A stretch of DNA of 64,000 bases. It comes from an uncultured Dehalococcoidia bacterium (GTDB lineage Bacteria > Chloroflexota > Dehalococcoidia > Lucifugimonadales > UBA3495). The first letter of the stretch is position 1, and each line of letters opens with the position of its first letter. A program made the translations under genes and the position numbers. Of this stretch, positions 7,008-15,806 are shown one piece after another. Under the pieces are notes generated by a model. The model saw nothing but the letters and a program-made list of their open reading frames with translations, searched no databases and had not been told where the DNA came from. The stretch lies in the NCBI GenBank assembly GCA_958296225.1, contig OY282456.1, forward strand, positions 1,178,001-1,242,000. The letters are read 5' to 3'.

Positions 7008-8813
7008 TTAGTTCACCCGCTCCATGCGGTAGGCCACGATAACATCGCCTTCCTCATAGCCATTGTAGTCGCTCAGTACGATACCGCAGTCGGTGCCGGC
7101 TGTAGCCTGGTTCACTTCGTCGCGGAAGTGGCGAAGACTGCCGATTTCAGTTTCCGCCATCAGGTTATTCTCGCGCATCACACGTACCTTGCCCTGGCGC
7201 GTGATGCGGCCGTCAAGGACCCGGCAACCGGCAATGCGGACGCCGCGGCGTCCGAGGAAGATTTCGCGCACTTCCGCCCGGCCGATGACTACCTCCGTGA
7301 ACTCGGGCTCCAGCATACCCTTGAGGGCCTGCTCAACGTCTTCCAGCAAGCGGTAGATAATCTGGTAGTTGCGTACTTCGACGCCCAGCCGTTCGGCGGT
7401 TCGCTCGGCGCCAATTTCAAAGCCCACGTTGAAGGCGAGGACAATTCCGCCGGAGGCTGACGCCAGCTGCACGTCGGAATCGCTGACGGCGCCGGAGCCG
7501 GCGTGGATAATGCGGGCTTTCACGTCGCCTTCCGACAGCTTCTCCACGGACTGGACGACGGCCTCAACGCTGCCCTGCACGTCCGCTTTGAGCACCAGCA
7601 CCAGCTCTTTAACATCGCCGGCGTCAATCTGCTTAACCACGCTGTCCAGCGTCAACACGGTATCCAGGCTGCCCACCTGGGCGCGCTGGCCGTGGCGGGT
7701 CGCTGACTGGCGCGCGGTTCGCTCGTTAGACACTACCTTCAAAATGTCGCCAGCTTCCGGGGTGGCATTGAGGCCGATAACCACGCCGGGCGAGCCGGGC
7801 TTGACCGCATCCATCGTTGCGCCCCGTTCGTCGGTAATGGCGCGCACCCGGCCCCACGCGGAGCCGGCCACGATGGTGTCGCCGACGCGCAGCGTGCCGG
7901 TTTGTATCAGCACGGTGGCGGTAGGGCCGCGGCGTCGATCCAGCGTGGCCTCTACGATTACGCCGGCCGCGTCCCGGTCGGGGTTGGCCCGGAGCTCCAT
8001 AATCTCGGCCAGCGCCGACAGGTTTTCCAGCAGGTCATCCATCCCCTCGCCGGTTTGGGCGGAAACGGGAACGGCAATCACCTCGCCACCCCAATCCTCC
8101 ACCAGCAGGTTGCGCTCGCTGAGCTGGCGTTTCACCACCTCCGGCTGCGCTCCGGGCAGGTCCATCTTGTTGATGGCAACCACGATGGGGACCTCGGCGG
8201 CGCGGGCGTGGGAAATGGCCTCGTCGGTCTGGGGCATGATGCCGTCGTCGGCGGCAACGACCAGCACCGCAATGTCGGTGACTCGCGCGCCCCGCGAACG
8301 GATGGCCGTGAACGCGGCATGGCCCGGCGTGTCCAGAAAGGTTATGGACTGGCCGTCACGGGACACCTGGTACGCGCCGATGTGCTGGGTGATGCCGCCG
8401 GCTTCTTTCTCCACCACGGCGGATTCGCGTATGTAGTCCAGCAGGCTGGTCTTGCCGTGGTCAACGTGCCCCAGGATAGTAATGACCGGGGGCCGTGGCT
8501 GCAGGTCGTCAGCAGCGTCGTCGTTGGCGCCGGCGCTGATGGCGGCGGTGGCGGCGGTGTGTTCCGCCAGACGGGTTCGGACGCCATAGGCCGCCGCCGC
8601 GACGGTAGCAACCTGGTGGTCGATGACCTGGTTCACCGCGACCATGATGCCGTGGCGCATCAGCTGTTTGATAACGTCCACCGCCGACTGGTCCAGCAGT
8701 TCGGCCAGCTCTTTGACGGTTAGCGTTTCGGGCAGGGTGAGGGCGCGTGGCCCGGCGCGGCGGGGTTCACCGCGCCGGGCGCGTCGGGGCGCGGTGCGTT
8801 GTTCGGTTGTCAT
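7008..8813 (-). CDS. infB: Translation initiation factor IF-2
   Basis: 601 aa from ATG 8813, which follows GGAGGAGGT; the frame is open further upstream, but that stretch overlaps the ylxR gene. Residues about 30-70 form an IF2_N domain ([22 protein letters not shown]). The GTPase domain has [12 protein letters not shown] (G1), DTPGHAAF (G3) and NKMDLP (G4), then two beta-barrel domains and the C-terminal fMet-tRNA-binding domain ending near [16 protein letters not shown]. The protein is short for IF-2: the N-terminal region before IF2_N is only about 30 basic residues, so it lacks the long N-terminal extension seen in enterobacteria. Confidence 0.95.
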   Translation of the reverse strand: MTTEQRTAPRRARRGEPRRAGPRALTLPETLTVKELAELLDQSAVDVIKQLMRHGIMVAVNQVIDHQVATVAAAAYGVRTRLAEHTAATAAISAGANDDAADDLQPRPPVITILGHVDHGKTSLLDYIRESAVVEKEAGGITQHIGAYQVSRDGQSITFLDTPGHAAFTAIRSRGARVTDIAVLVVAADDGIMPQTDEAISHARAAEVPIVVAINKMDLPGAQPEVVKRQLSERNLLVEDWGGEVIAVPVSAQTGEGMDDLLENLSALAEIMELRANPDRDAAGVIVEATLDRRRGPTATVLIQTGTLRVGDTIVAGSAWGRVRAITDERGATMDAVKPGSPGVVIGLNATPEAGDILKVVSNERTARQSATRHGQRAQVGSLDTVLTLDSVVKQIDAGDVKELVLVLKADVQGSVEAVVQSVEKLSEGDVKARIIHAGSGAVSDSDVQLASASGGIVLAFNVGFEIGAERTAERLGVEVRNYQIIYRLLEDVEQALKGMLEPEFTEVVIGRAEVREIFLGRRGVRIAGCRVLDGRITRQGKVRVMRENNLMAETEIGSLRHFRDEVNQATAGTDCGIVLSDYNGYEEGDVIVAYRMERVN

Positions 8814-8868
8814 AGGTAACACCTCCTCCGTCAGAACGATACTGGCGGGCCGGGTTGCTCTGCGTTCT

Positions 8869-9204
8869 CTATCGTTCTGCTCCACGGGCTGCACGGTCGG
8901 CAGCCCCTGACCCAGTGGCATAAACACTGGATGCAATAGTTTCAATGAAATATCGTTTCAGACCATCCAGGTCATCGTTGGACACCGGCCCGCGCAGGCT
9001 CCGTTCCAGGGCGCGGCGCACCAGGCCCTTCTCCCAGCAGGCCGCCCGATAACAGAGGTAGGCGCCGCGACCGTTGCTGCGCCCCGTGGGGTCGGCTCGC
9101 ACCGGCCCCTCCGGGGTTCGGACAACTCTAACCAGCTCGCCTTTCGGGCCCTTATGGCCGCAGGCGATGCAGGTGCGCTCGGGTATGTGCCGCGCTTTGG
9201 GAAT
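8869..9204 (-). CDS. ylxR: YlxR-family RNA-binding protein with a non-canonical start
   Basis: About 111 codons. HIPERTCIACGHKGPKGELV followed by VVRTPEG, DPTGRSNGRGAYLC and C-x5-KGLVRRALERSL are the full YlxR (DUF448) fold, including the CxxC. The only in-frame ATG/GTG/TTG is a GTG at 9102, which lies after the CxxC motif and would delete half the domain. Upstream, the frame runs back to a TAA near 9228 without a standard start. ATT at 9204, before the conserved PKARHIPERTC, is the most likely initiator, with AACAGGT upstream. It lies between nusA and infB, as in most bacteria. A sequencing error is an alternative explanation. Confidence 0.75.
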   Translation of the reverse strand: MPKARHIPERTCIACGHKGPKGELVRVVRTPEGPVRADPTGRSNGRGAYLCYRAACWEKGLVRRALERSLRGPVSNDDLDGLKRYFIETIASSVYATGSGAADRAARGAER

Positions 9205-9268
9205 AGGGATTACCTGTTCCGATTATGGTGTGCTTGCGGGAGTCGCCAAGGGCAGCGCATCGGGGGGG

Positions 9269-11044
9269 TTAGCGGCGGCGTGGGCCGGGGCCGCGCGCGC
9301 CCGGAACGTTGCCGCCCCGACGGTTGGCGCCACCGCGCCGGCGGCGTCCCTCGCCACCCCGGAAATCACCCATGATGTCTTCGGCAAACCTGATCCTGCC
9401 GGCGTCGGGCGCTAGATTGGGCAAACCGGCCAGCAAGTCGGCCATGTTTTCTTCCGGCTCTTCCTCTTCGTACTCTTCTTCATCGTCAAGTTCGGGGGTG
9501 TCTTCGATAACGTCGTCGATGGTCAGGTTTTCCAGCGCGTCCACGCTCATGCCGGCGGCGGCCTGGGCCACCGGCTCCGGCGTGCTGGCGGCGACAGTAG
9601 CGGCCGCTTCTTCTTCCGCAATGAGGGCTTCCAGCATCGCCTCTTCGTCGTAGTCGGGTTCGGACGGCGGCGCCGCCACCGTGGTTATGTCGGGCACGGC
9701 CTCTGCCATCGGTTGCGGGCGGTCTGCGATGATTACGATTTCGTCCTCAACCGGCGTTTCAACCACCGGCTCGCTGACGGCCACGGCCAGCTCGGCCTCC
9801 GTTATCAAGCCGGTTTCCGCGATGGCGGCTTCGGCAGCCTCGGCCACGGGAAGTATATCGACCCCGGCCTCCTCAGCTTCCAGCGCAACCCGTTGCGCGG
9901 CCTCTTGTTCGGCGAGCCGGGCGGCGGCCTCTTCGGCGGCGATTCGCGCGGCCTCGGCGGCCCGGGCGGCGCGCAGGGCTTCCCACTGCTCTACGTTCTT
10001 GATGTCCAGGCGCCAGCCGGAGAGGCGGGCCGCCAGCCGGGCGTTCTGCCCGTCCCGCCCGATTGCCAGCGACATCTGGTTTTCGGGCACGACCACATAG
10101 GCGGTGTTTTCGTCCAGATCCAGCTCAACGGCGCCAACGTCGGCGGGACTTAACGCCCTGGTAATCATAACCCGGGGGTTGGAGTCCCATTCGATAACGT
10201 CGATTTTCTCGCCCTGGAGCTCGTTGACGATGCTCTGAATCCGGTTGCCGCGCAGACCGATGCAGGAACCAACCGGGTCAACGCCCTCCTGATGGGATGC
10301 AACGGCCACTTTGCTGCGTACCCCGGGGTCGCGGGCGATGGCGCGAATTTCCACGGTGCCGTTGCCAATCTCCGGCACTTCCGACTCCATCAGCCGGCGC
10401 AACAGGTCCCGGTGGGAGCGGCTGACCACGACTTCCGGGCCACGGGGGGTCTGCTGTACTTCGACCAGAAGGACTTTGATATTCTGGCCCTTGCGGTATC
10501 GTTCGTTCCCGACCTGGTTATCGGGCCGCATTATCCCCCGGGCCCGGTTCTGATTCTGGGCCTGGTGGGGGTTCAGGTTGACGAATACGGTGGGGCCTTT
10601 CTCAATGCTCTCCACGCTGCCGCTAACCAGTTCGCCCTGGTAGGCCGAATATTCTGCAAAAATCTTTTCCCGTTCCGCTTCGCGCAGGCGCTGCATAATC
10701 ACCTGCCGGGCGGTCTGGGCCGCGATGCGGCTGGCGTCGTGGGGGACTTCTTCTGATTCGGCAATCTCATCTCCAATTTGGATGTTGGGGCGGATTCTTT
10801 GCGCCTCCGCCAATTCGATTTCAGTTTCTGGAAACTCAACCTCTTCCACCACCGTCCGCAGGGCAAAGATGCTGATGTCGCCGGTGTTGGGGTTGAGTTT
10901 GACGGACAGGTTCTGCCCGCCGGCTGGGTCGTCCCGGCGGAATGCCGAAGCCAGCGCAACCTCAATGGCGCGGAGAACCTGGTCCTTGGCCAAACCTCGT
11001 TCCGCGGATAACTGATTCAACGCCATCATGAAATCGCTTTTCAT
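9269..11044 (-). CDS. nusA: Transcription termination/antitermination factor NusA with a long C-terminal extension
   Basis: 591 aa from ATG 11044, behind GGAGG. Residues 1-125 are the RNA-polymerase-binding domain ([22 protein letters not shown]), 135-210 the S1 domain, and 210-350 the two KH domains ([16 protein letters not shown] and [19 protein letters not shown]). Residues 351-591 form a 240-residue extension: an Ala/Glu-rich probable helix, a very acidic stretch ([16 protein letters not shown]), then a short conserved-looking [17 protein letters not shown] and a basic Arg/Gly tail ([16 protein letters not shown]). The core acts in pausing, termination and antitermination. The tail resembles low-complexity RNA-binding tails, but its function is unknown. 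Confidence 0.93.
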   Translation of the reverse strand: MKSDFMMALNQLSAERGLAKDQVLRAIEVALASAFRRDDPAGGQNLSVKLNPNTGDISIFALRTVVEEVEFPETEIELAEAQRIRPNIQIGDEIAESEEVPHDASRIAAQTARQVIMQRLREAEREKIFAEYSAYQGELVSGSVESIEKGPTVFVNLNPHQAQNQNRARGIMRPDNQVGNERYRKGQNIKVLLVEVQQTPRGPEVVVSRSHRDLLRRLMESEVPEIGNGTVEIRAIARDPGVRSKVAVASHQEGVDPVGSCIGLRGNRIQSIVNELQGEKIDVIEWDSNPRVMITRALSPADVGAVELDLDENTAYVVVPENQMSLAIGRDGQNARLAARLSGWRLDIKNVEQWEALRAARAAEAARIAAEEAAARLAEQEAAQRVALEAEEAGVDILPVAEAAEAAIAETGLITEAELAVAVSEPVVETPVEDEIVIIADRPQPMAEAVPDITTVAAPPSEPDYDEEAMLEALIAEEEAAATVAASTPEPVAQAAAGMSVDALENLTIDDVIEDTPELDDEEEYEEEEPEENMADLLAGLPNLAPDAGRIRFAEDIMGDFRGGEGRRRRGGANRRGGNVPGARGPGPRRR

Positions 11045-11095
11045 CGTCGTCCTCCGCGGGCTAGCCGTCCAGTAAATCAATTCGTTGCGCCCTTA

Positions 11096-11148
11096 AGGTT
11101 CACAATAATAAAGCGGGTGTACGCCCCGCTCTCAAAACCCGTGAACCT
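11096..11148 (-). ncRNA. Structured 5' leader RNA of the nusA operon (candidate)
   Basis: On the minus strand an 8-bp outer helix (AGGTTCAC at 11148-11141 paired with GTGAACCT at 11103-11096) encloses an inner 6-bp hairpin (AGCGGG at 11130-11125 with CCCGCT at 11117-11112, 7-nt loop). The inner hairpin is followed by TTATTATT, as in an intrinsic terminator. The element lies inside the 5' leader, about 50 bases before nusA. Leader hairpins before the rimP-nusA operon are known in other bacteria; similarity in function is inferred. Competition between the outer helix and the inner terminator-like hairpin would suit NusA autoregulation. Confidence 0.6.
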
Positions 11149-11209
11149 CTTGCTGCCGGCTGGGGAGGGCTACTCCGTATCATCCTGCAACTGGGCGCGA
11201 TTTGGCGAC

Positions 11210-11238
11210 ATTATAGCACCGGTGTCAGGGCAGGGCAA
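11210..11238 (-). promoter_or_regulatory. Promoter of the nusA-ylxR-infB-rbfA-truB operon
   Basis: Reading the minus strand: TTGCCC at 11238-11233, a 17-bp spacer, TATAAT at 11215-11210. Predicted start near 11203, giving a leader of about 160 bases that contains the structured element at 11096-11148. Confidence 0.65.
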
Positions 11239-11311
11239 GGGTCGTTGACCGGGTTTCGGTCGGGTGTGCATCATCCTAATGTGGCGGCTGTGCTTTGCCG
11301 GCCCCATGGAC

Positions 11312-12262
11312 TTACCACCAGATTTTTCCCTGGGCCTCTTTGGCCAGCGTTTCGTAATCTTTCGTCCACAGCTGGCTGCTCAGGTATTTCCACCCGCCGT
11401 CGGCCAGCAGGCAGACTACGTTGCCGCCTTCCATACGCTCAGCCTGCTTCACCGCCCCGGCGATTACCGACCCGGACGATATGCCGGCGAAAATCCCCTC
11501 TTTGTCCATCAATTCCTTGGTCATATAAAAGGAGTCGAAGCTGTTGACCAGGAGCCGGTTGTCCAGCAGATTAATGTCCAGAATGGGCGGGATGAATCCG
11601 TCTTCAAGACGGCGCAGGCCGGAGATGAAATCGTCCGGCTCCGGGGCGACGGCGATTATCTTGATGTCGCTGCGGTGCTCTTTGAGCCGGCGGGCGTTGC
11701 CCATCAGAGTGCCCCCGGTGCCGAGGCCAGCGATGAACACGTCAACGTCGGGCAGGGCCGCAACAATTTCCTGGCCGGTGCCTTCGTAGTGGGCTTCCGG
11801 GTTGCCGTCGTTGCCATACTGGTACAGCATCAGGTAATCGTGGGGGTTCTGCTCGACCATTTCCTGGGCGACGGCGACGCTCCCATTGGTGCCGAGGGTG
11901 CCGTCGGAATAGACAATCTCCGCGCCGTAAGCTTCAAGCAGCATGGTGCGTTCCACCGACACGTTTTCGGGCATCACCACCTTGACCTTGTAGCCCTTCA
12001 GGCGGCCAATCATAGCCAGGGAGATGCCGGTGTTGCCCGACGTAGGCTCCAGGATGGTCCGGTTGGGCGTAATCTCGCCGTCGGCTTCCGCCCGCTCAAT
12101 CATCTTGAGGCCGATGCGGTCTTTCACGCTGCCGGTGGGGTTCTGCCCTTCGAGCTTGGCGTAGATGCGGACATTAGGGTTGGGAGTGAGATTTTCCAGC
12201 TCCACCAGCGGCGTGTTGCCGATGGTGCCCAGGATGCCCTTGTATCTGGTTTTGGCGAGCAT
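11312..12262 (-). CDS. cysM: Cysteine synthase of the CysM (sulfur-carrier-protein-dependent) type
   Basis: 316 aa from ATG 12262. GNTPLVELENL, EGQNPTGSVKDRIG (PLP Lys in SVKDR), EPTSGNTGISLAM and AGLGTGGTLMG mark the beta-family of PLP enzymes. Several features recall mycobacterial CysM rather than ordinary CysK: MPENVSVERTMLLEAYGAEI, LYQYGNDGNPEAHYEGTG, EGIFAGISSGSV, and the C-terminal ADGGWKYLSS...EAQGKIWW. In Mycobacterium this enzyme makes cysteine from O-phosphoserine and a thiocarboxylated carrier protein, CysO. The Arg in GLRRLEDGF lies where CysM has an Arg in LRNMDEGF. An E1-like gene upstream supports carrier-protein chemistry, but no CysO or Mec homologue is adjacent. Confidence 0.88.
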   Translation of the reverse strand: MLAKTRYKGILGTIGNTPLVELENLTPNPNVRIYAKLEGQNPTGSVKDRIGLKMIERAEADGEITPNRTILEPTSGNTGISLAMIGRLKGYKVKVVMPENVSVERTMLLEAYGAEIVYSDGTLGTNGSVAVAQEMVEQNPHDYLMLYQYGNDGNPEAHYEGTGQEIVAALPDVDVFIAGLGTGGTLMGNARRLKEHRSDIKIIAVAPEPDDFISGLRRLEDGFIPPILDINLLDNRLLVNSFDSFYMTKELMDKEGIFAGISSGSVIAGAVKQAERMEGGNVVCLLADGGWKYLSSQLWTKDYETLAKEAQGKIWW

Positions 12263-12278
12263 TAGCGGCGTCTCAATT

Positions 12279-12305
12279 CTGGATTCCCGCGAAAGTGGGA
12301 ATGAC
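12279..12305. repeat. REP-like palindrome (ATTCCCGC...GTGGGAAT)
   Basis: CTGGATTCCCGCGAAAGTGG and the following GAATGAC form a short hairpin with ATTCCC/GGGAAT arms. Shortened relatives containing GCGGGAATGAC occur nearby at 12313-12322, near 1177 and near 6978, always between genes. Confidence 0.5.
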
Positions 12306-12341
12306 GGGAGTCGCGGGAATGACCGGGGAATGTCAACCTGA

Positions 12342-13190
12342 CTAGACTGCGCCGGCGGCGATAGCGGCCGGTTCGGGGGCTTCGGCCACGCCACAGAACA
12401 CCTCATAGTCGATGAGTTCGGTAACGGTGGGGCGGTCGCCGCAGAGCGGACAGGCCGGGTTGCGACGCAGGCGCACTTCCCGGAACTGCATACTGAGGGC
12501 GTCGATGACCAGCAGGCGGGACGCCAGGCTGTCGCCGATGCCGAGGATGTGTTTCAGGGCCTCAGTAGCCTGGATGGAGCCGACCAGCCCGGTGAGCGCG
12601 CCCAGCACGCCGGCCTCGGCGCAGTTGGGCACCATCCCCGGCGGCGGGGGCGCCGGGAATAGGCAGCGATAGCAGCCGTAGCCGGGCAGGAAGACCGTAG
12701 CCTGGCCGTCAAAAATCAGGATGCTGCCGTCAATGAGCGGCTTGTCCAGCAGATAGCAGGCGTCGTTCACCAGGTAACGGGTGGCAAAGTTGTCGGCGCC
12801 GTTGATTACAATGTCGTATTGGCCGATGATGTCAAAGGCGTTTTCCGACGTGAGCCAGGTTTCGTGGAGCGCCACGTTAACTTCGGGGTTGTAGGACATA
12901 ATGTTGTCTTTGGCCGACTGCACCTTGGGGCGGCCCACGTCGGGGGTGTGGTGCAAAATCTGGCGTTGCAGGTTGGACAGCTCAACCACATCGAAATCGA
13001 CGATGCCCAGTTTGCCAACCCCTGCCAGAGCCAGGTACACCGCCGAGGGAGAACCCAGGCCGCCGGCCCCGATAATCAGCGCGCTGGATTCCATCATCTT
13101 GCGCTGGCCGGCGCTGCCGACATCCTGCATAATGATATGACGGCTGTAGCGTTTGACCTGCTCGGGGGTCAAGCGAAGGGGTTGGACCAT
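12342..13190 (-). CDS. moeB: MoeB/ThiF/HesA-family E1-like adenylyltransferase
   Basis: 282 aa, ATG 13190 behind GGAGG. RYSRHIIMQDVGSAGQRKM, then GAGGLGSPSAVYLALAGVG (ATP-binding), DFDVVELSNLQRQ, NGADNFATRYLVNDAC, and the zinc ligands CYRC and CPLC are all present. The VPNCAEAGVLG stretch holds the Cys that in some relatives attacks the adenylate. The enzyme adenylates the C-terminal glycine of a ubiquitin-like sulfur carrier (MoaD, ThiS or CysO). There is no C-terminal rhodanese domain, so it is MoeB-length, not MoeZ. Its position upstream of cysM suggests it activates a CysO-like carrier for cysteine synthesis. Confidence 0.85.
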   Translation of the reverse strand: MVQPLRLTPEQVKRYSRHIIMQDVGSAGQRKMMESSALIIGAGGLGSPSAVYLALAGVGKLGIVDFDVVELSNLQRQILHHTPDVGRPKVQSAKDNIMSYNPEVNVALHETWLTSENAFDIIGQYDIVINGADNFATRYLVNDACYLLDKPLIDGSILIFDGQATVFLPGYGCYRCLFPAPPPPGMVPNCAEAGVLGALTGLVGSIQATEALKHILGIGDSLASRLLVIDALSMQFREVRLRRNPACPLCGDRPTVTELIDYEVFCGVAEAPEPAAIAAGAV

Positions 13191-13451
13191 TTTGGATTCC
13201 TCCGTGGTGGCGGTTGGCCTGTTGCAAATGCCGGCATCAGGACGGTTGCAGCGGCCCTTTTTAGCATCGGAAAGCCGGCGCCGGGAACCGTCGGGCGGAT
13301 GCTTTGGGTGAGCGCCGGCGCGGCGCGAGTGGCAATCGGCCTGCCCCTAAGCGTGAGGACAGCCGCCGGCGAAACGTGGCATTGGGTGGGCATCATTTCC
13401 CCGCCAGTGTATCGCCGGGCCGTCAAAAATGTCAAGCGAAGTGAGCCCGGC

Positions 13452-14527
13452 GGTAGCGTTCCGTTTTAGGTGGTTTAGTTGTAGGATGGCTGCAAATACC
13501 GGCTCCGGAGTCAGAGGGAGGGGCGCTGCCATGGGACTGCTTTACGACTTGGAAACCCGGCTGGAGCAGCAGATACCCGTCCAGTTGCAACAGTCGTTGC
13601 AGCTGGCTTTGGATGATTACCAGCCCCTCTGCCCGGACTGCGGTTTAGCGATGCACCGGCATCATCGGTACGCCCGTACTATCACCACCCGCTATGGGGC
13701 AATTCGGTTGCAGATGCCCGTGTTCCGCTGCGGCCAGTGCGGCCGGATGGCCAGCGGCGCCGACCTGCTGGGCGAAGCAGAACGTCATCAAAGGTACTCA
13801 AAAAAACCCGCGAACTAGCCATCAAACTGGCGGCGCAGGGGTTGAGCTACGCCCAGAGCGGCCAGTGGTTCGGGTTCGTTAAAAGCACCATGTGCCGCTG
13901 GCTGCGACGGGAGCCAATAGCGCAGCCGGAGTTGCGGGGGCGGGTGTTGGAGCTCGACGGATTGTGGACCAGAACGCGGGCCGGAGCTACGGAATTGAAG
14001 GTCATCCGAGATGAAAACGGCGTGGCTCTGGGGGCCTTTGGAGGTTGGGCAGGGGTGATTGACCAGGCCTGGCGGCAGGGAGCGGTTCAGCCGGCGCATC
14101 TGGTGAGCGACGGGGATGCGGCCATCGCCGCGGGCATCCGGATGGTCTATGGCCGGCAAGCGCCCCACCAGCTCTGCCATTTTCACCTGCTGCGGGAGTA
14201 CCGGCGGAACATTGGGGAGACTGGTTGGCGGGAGGCGCGGCGACTGCTGGCGTCGTCCGGCCTGGCGGAGGCCCGGGGCTATGCGGCGCGGGTGGCCGCG
14301 TTGACCGGAGGCCAGGGGACGTACTGGTGTCGGAAAGCCCTGGAGAAAGGACTGCGCCATTTAGCCACCGGGCAAGCGCGATTCAAGACAACCTCCCCTT
14401 TGGAACGGCACAACCGGGAGTTTCGGCGGCGGGAAAAGATGGGCACCGTATGGACACCGCACAACCTGCTGGTATTGCTCCAAAACCGGGGCCTGCTCAA
14501 CCAAACCACCTAAAACGGAACGCTACC
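13452..14527 (+). mobile_element. Complete insertion sequence, 1,076 bp, with 25-bp perfect inverted repeats and 9-bp target duplication
   Basis: The ends 13452-13476 (GGTAGCGTTCCGTTTTAGGT...) and 14503-14527 are perfect 25-bp inverted repeats. Both sides carry GAGCCCGGC (13443-13451 and 14528-14536), a 9-bp target duplication. The element holds one frameshifted DDE transposase gene. The intact repeats and duplication show a recent insertion. It sits between the Rrf2 regulator and moeB-cysM, and inside the last codons of the regulator gene. The family is not firmly assigned: the 9-bp duplication and motifs fit the Mutator/IS256 superfamily and its ISLre2/ISKra4-like relatives. Confidence 0.93.
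13531..14513 (+). CDS. DDE transposase made by programmed -1 frameshifting (orfA 13531-13818, orfB joins at 13806)
   Basis: OrfA starts at ATG 13531 behind GGAGGGG and ends at TAG 13818 (95 aa). It has a zinc ribbon: CPDCG near residue 32 and FRCGQCG near 70. Seven A residues at 13800-13806 form the slippery site. A -1 shift moves translation into the second frame (KKTRELAIKLAAQGLSYAQSG), giving a 327-aa fusion. The catalytic domain has an Asp in VLELDGLW, an Asp in LVSDGDAAI, then QLCHFHLLREYRRN and a Glu in SPLERHNREFRRREKMG, consistent with a DDE triad. An HTH-like segment (YAQSGQWFGFVKSTMCRWLRR) lies at the junction. Confidence 0.85.
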
Positions 14528-15011
14528 GAGCCCGGCCCGGCTGGACTGCTGCCACCGGAACCGGCCCCGCAATCGGCTGCCGGCGGTCGGCCTCGTCGAT
14601 CAGGGCGCTCTGCCGTTCGGCCAGGTGGGCCAGCGTCGTCGCCTCCAGAACCCGCTGTATCGATTCCTCCACCGATTGCCAGATTTCCTTCTGGGCGCAG
14701 GAATCGGCGAACCTGCAGTCCGTAGGCAGGGTCAGGCAGTCCAGCGGGGAGGCGTTGCCGTCCAGTTCCTGCATAATGTCATACAGATTGACGTGGTGAG
14801 GCGGGCGGGCCAGCAGATGGCCGCCCTGCGGCCCGCGCCGGCTGTGGACGAACCCGCTCTTGTTCAAAGTGGACATCAGCCGTTCCAGGTACGGCTCCGG
14901 GATGCCCTGCCGGTAGGCGATGGCCGCGGTTTGCACCGGCCCCTCGCCGTAGCGCATGGCCAACTCGACCAACGCGCGCACACCGTAATCAACTCTCATG
15001 GGGATGCGCAA
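14523..15011 (-). CDS. Rrf2-family transcriptional regulator (IscR/CymR-like), C-terminus altered by the insertion sequence
   Basis: 162 aa from TTG 15011, six bases after GGAGGTG; the ATG at 14999 is too far from that site. RVDYGVRALVELAMRYGEGPVQT and the HTH EPYLERLMSTLNKSGFVHSRRGPQGG are typical Rrf2. DCLTLPTDCRFADSCAQKE gives three cysteines (Cx6Cx5C), close to the [2Fe-2S] ligands of IscR-like members. The stop lies inside the right inverted repeat of the insertion sequence, so the last residue R and the stop are new. Removing the element restores ...GRAHFA and a TGA at 13434-13432. Before insertion this gene led into moeB-cysM on the same strand, so it may regulate cysteine synthesis, as CymR does. 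Confidence 0.85.
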   Translation of the reverse strand: MRIPMRVDYGVRALVELAMRYGEGPVQTAAIAYRQGIPEPYLERLMSTLNKSGFVHSRRGPQGGHLLARPPHHVNLYDIMQELDGNASPLDCLTLPTDCRFADSCAQKEIWQSVEESIQRVLEATTLAHLAERQSALIDEADRRQPIAGPVPVAAVQPGRAR

Positions 15012-15034
15012 AACGACACCTCCGTACAGCCGCG

Positions 15035-15063
15035 ATTATACCCATTAGAGCCAAGTCTGCCAA
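15035..15063 (-). promoter_or_regulatory. Promoter of the Rrf2 regulator gene
   Basis: Minus strand: TTGGCA at 15063-15058, 17-bp spacer, TATAAT at 15040-15035. Predicted start near 15028, five bases before GGAGGTG at about 15023. Confidence 0.7.
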
Positions 15064-15806
15064 CCCAGCGCCAATGCCGGGCCGAGCCTTTTCAAAGCCA
15101 TTAACCCTCCCCCTTGCGGGAGAGGATTGGGTAAGGGTTAATCCGCCTGCTCCGGCGCAAGGGAAATCCAGTGCCCGCAAAAATATCCTGTCCATCCTGC
15201 CTGTCCATCCCTGCAAAATTACCCCTTGCATCAACTAGAACCCCCGTGCTATCATAGCCGTGTCAGGCAAAAGCAAGACCCCGACCGGGTTTCAGGTAAT
15301 CACGGCCACTATCAGCATCCAAGTCGCTACCGGCTCGTTGAGACTGTCGCCGATCTCATTAACCGGCGTAGTCGCTGCGGCCACGGCGTCAGCCACAGCG
15401 CCCCATGCCTTGGGCATGGAAAATACCGAGCTAAAAACCCCAGCGCAAAACCTCCGGCCGTAGGGCTGATAATCCCTGAAACCCGGTCCACCGCAAACCT
15501 TTCGCCCGACATCGCACCCACGCCTGACCATCGCCGACCAAATCCCCAACGCACGGAGCCAAAGGAGCCGCCATTCCAACACTTAGCCGAACCGCCCCTG
15601 AGGGCAACCCTCGCGGCAGCCCGGCGCCTGACTGCCGCCGCATCAAAAGCTAACGCCAACTCACCCATCTCAACCAAATCAGGGAGTGCCACTGCAATAG
15701 GAACCATCCCAAATAGTCGCCAACGCTGCCGCGCTTAACACTTCAACCCCGACCGCTGCATCGGTTATACTTGCCCCGGTCAAACTCCCCTTGACTTGGT
15801 GTCGCC
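15064..15806. other. Long intergenic stretch with no recognisable gene
   Basis: Frames on both strands are short and of improbable composition. The stretch 15290-15345 resembles 23494-23547 (GGTAxTCACGGCC, TCAGCA, TACCGGCTCG in the same order), so both may be decayed copies of one repeat or gene end. TATACT at 15766-15771 could be a -10 box for the dehydrogenase gene at 15807. Confidence 0.4.

Noticed and set aside
7369-8723. Long plus-strand frames opposite infB
   Set aside because: Antisense to a clear infB gene; Ser/Thr-rich shadow.
15226-15738. 170-aa plus-strand frame and opposing frames in the 15-kb gap
   Set aside because: No ribosome site, improbable composition (Pro/Arg/His-rich), and no family match; treated as non-coding.
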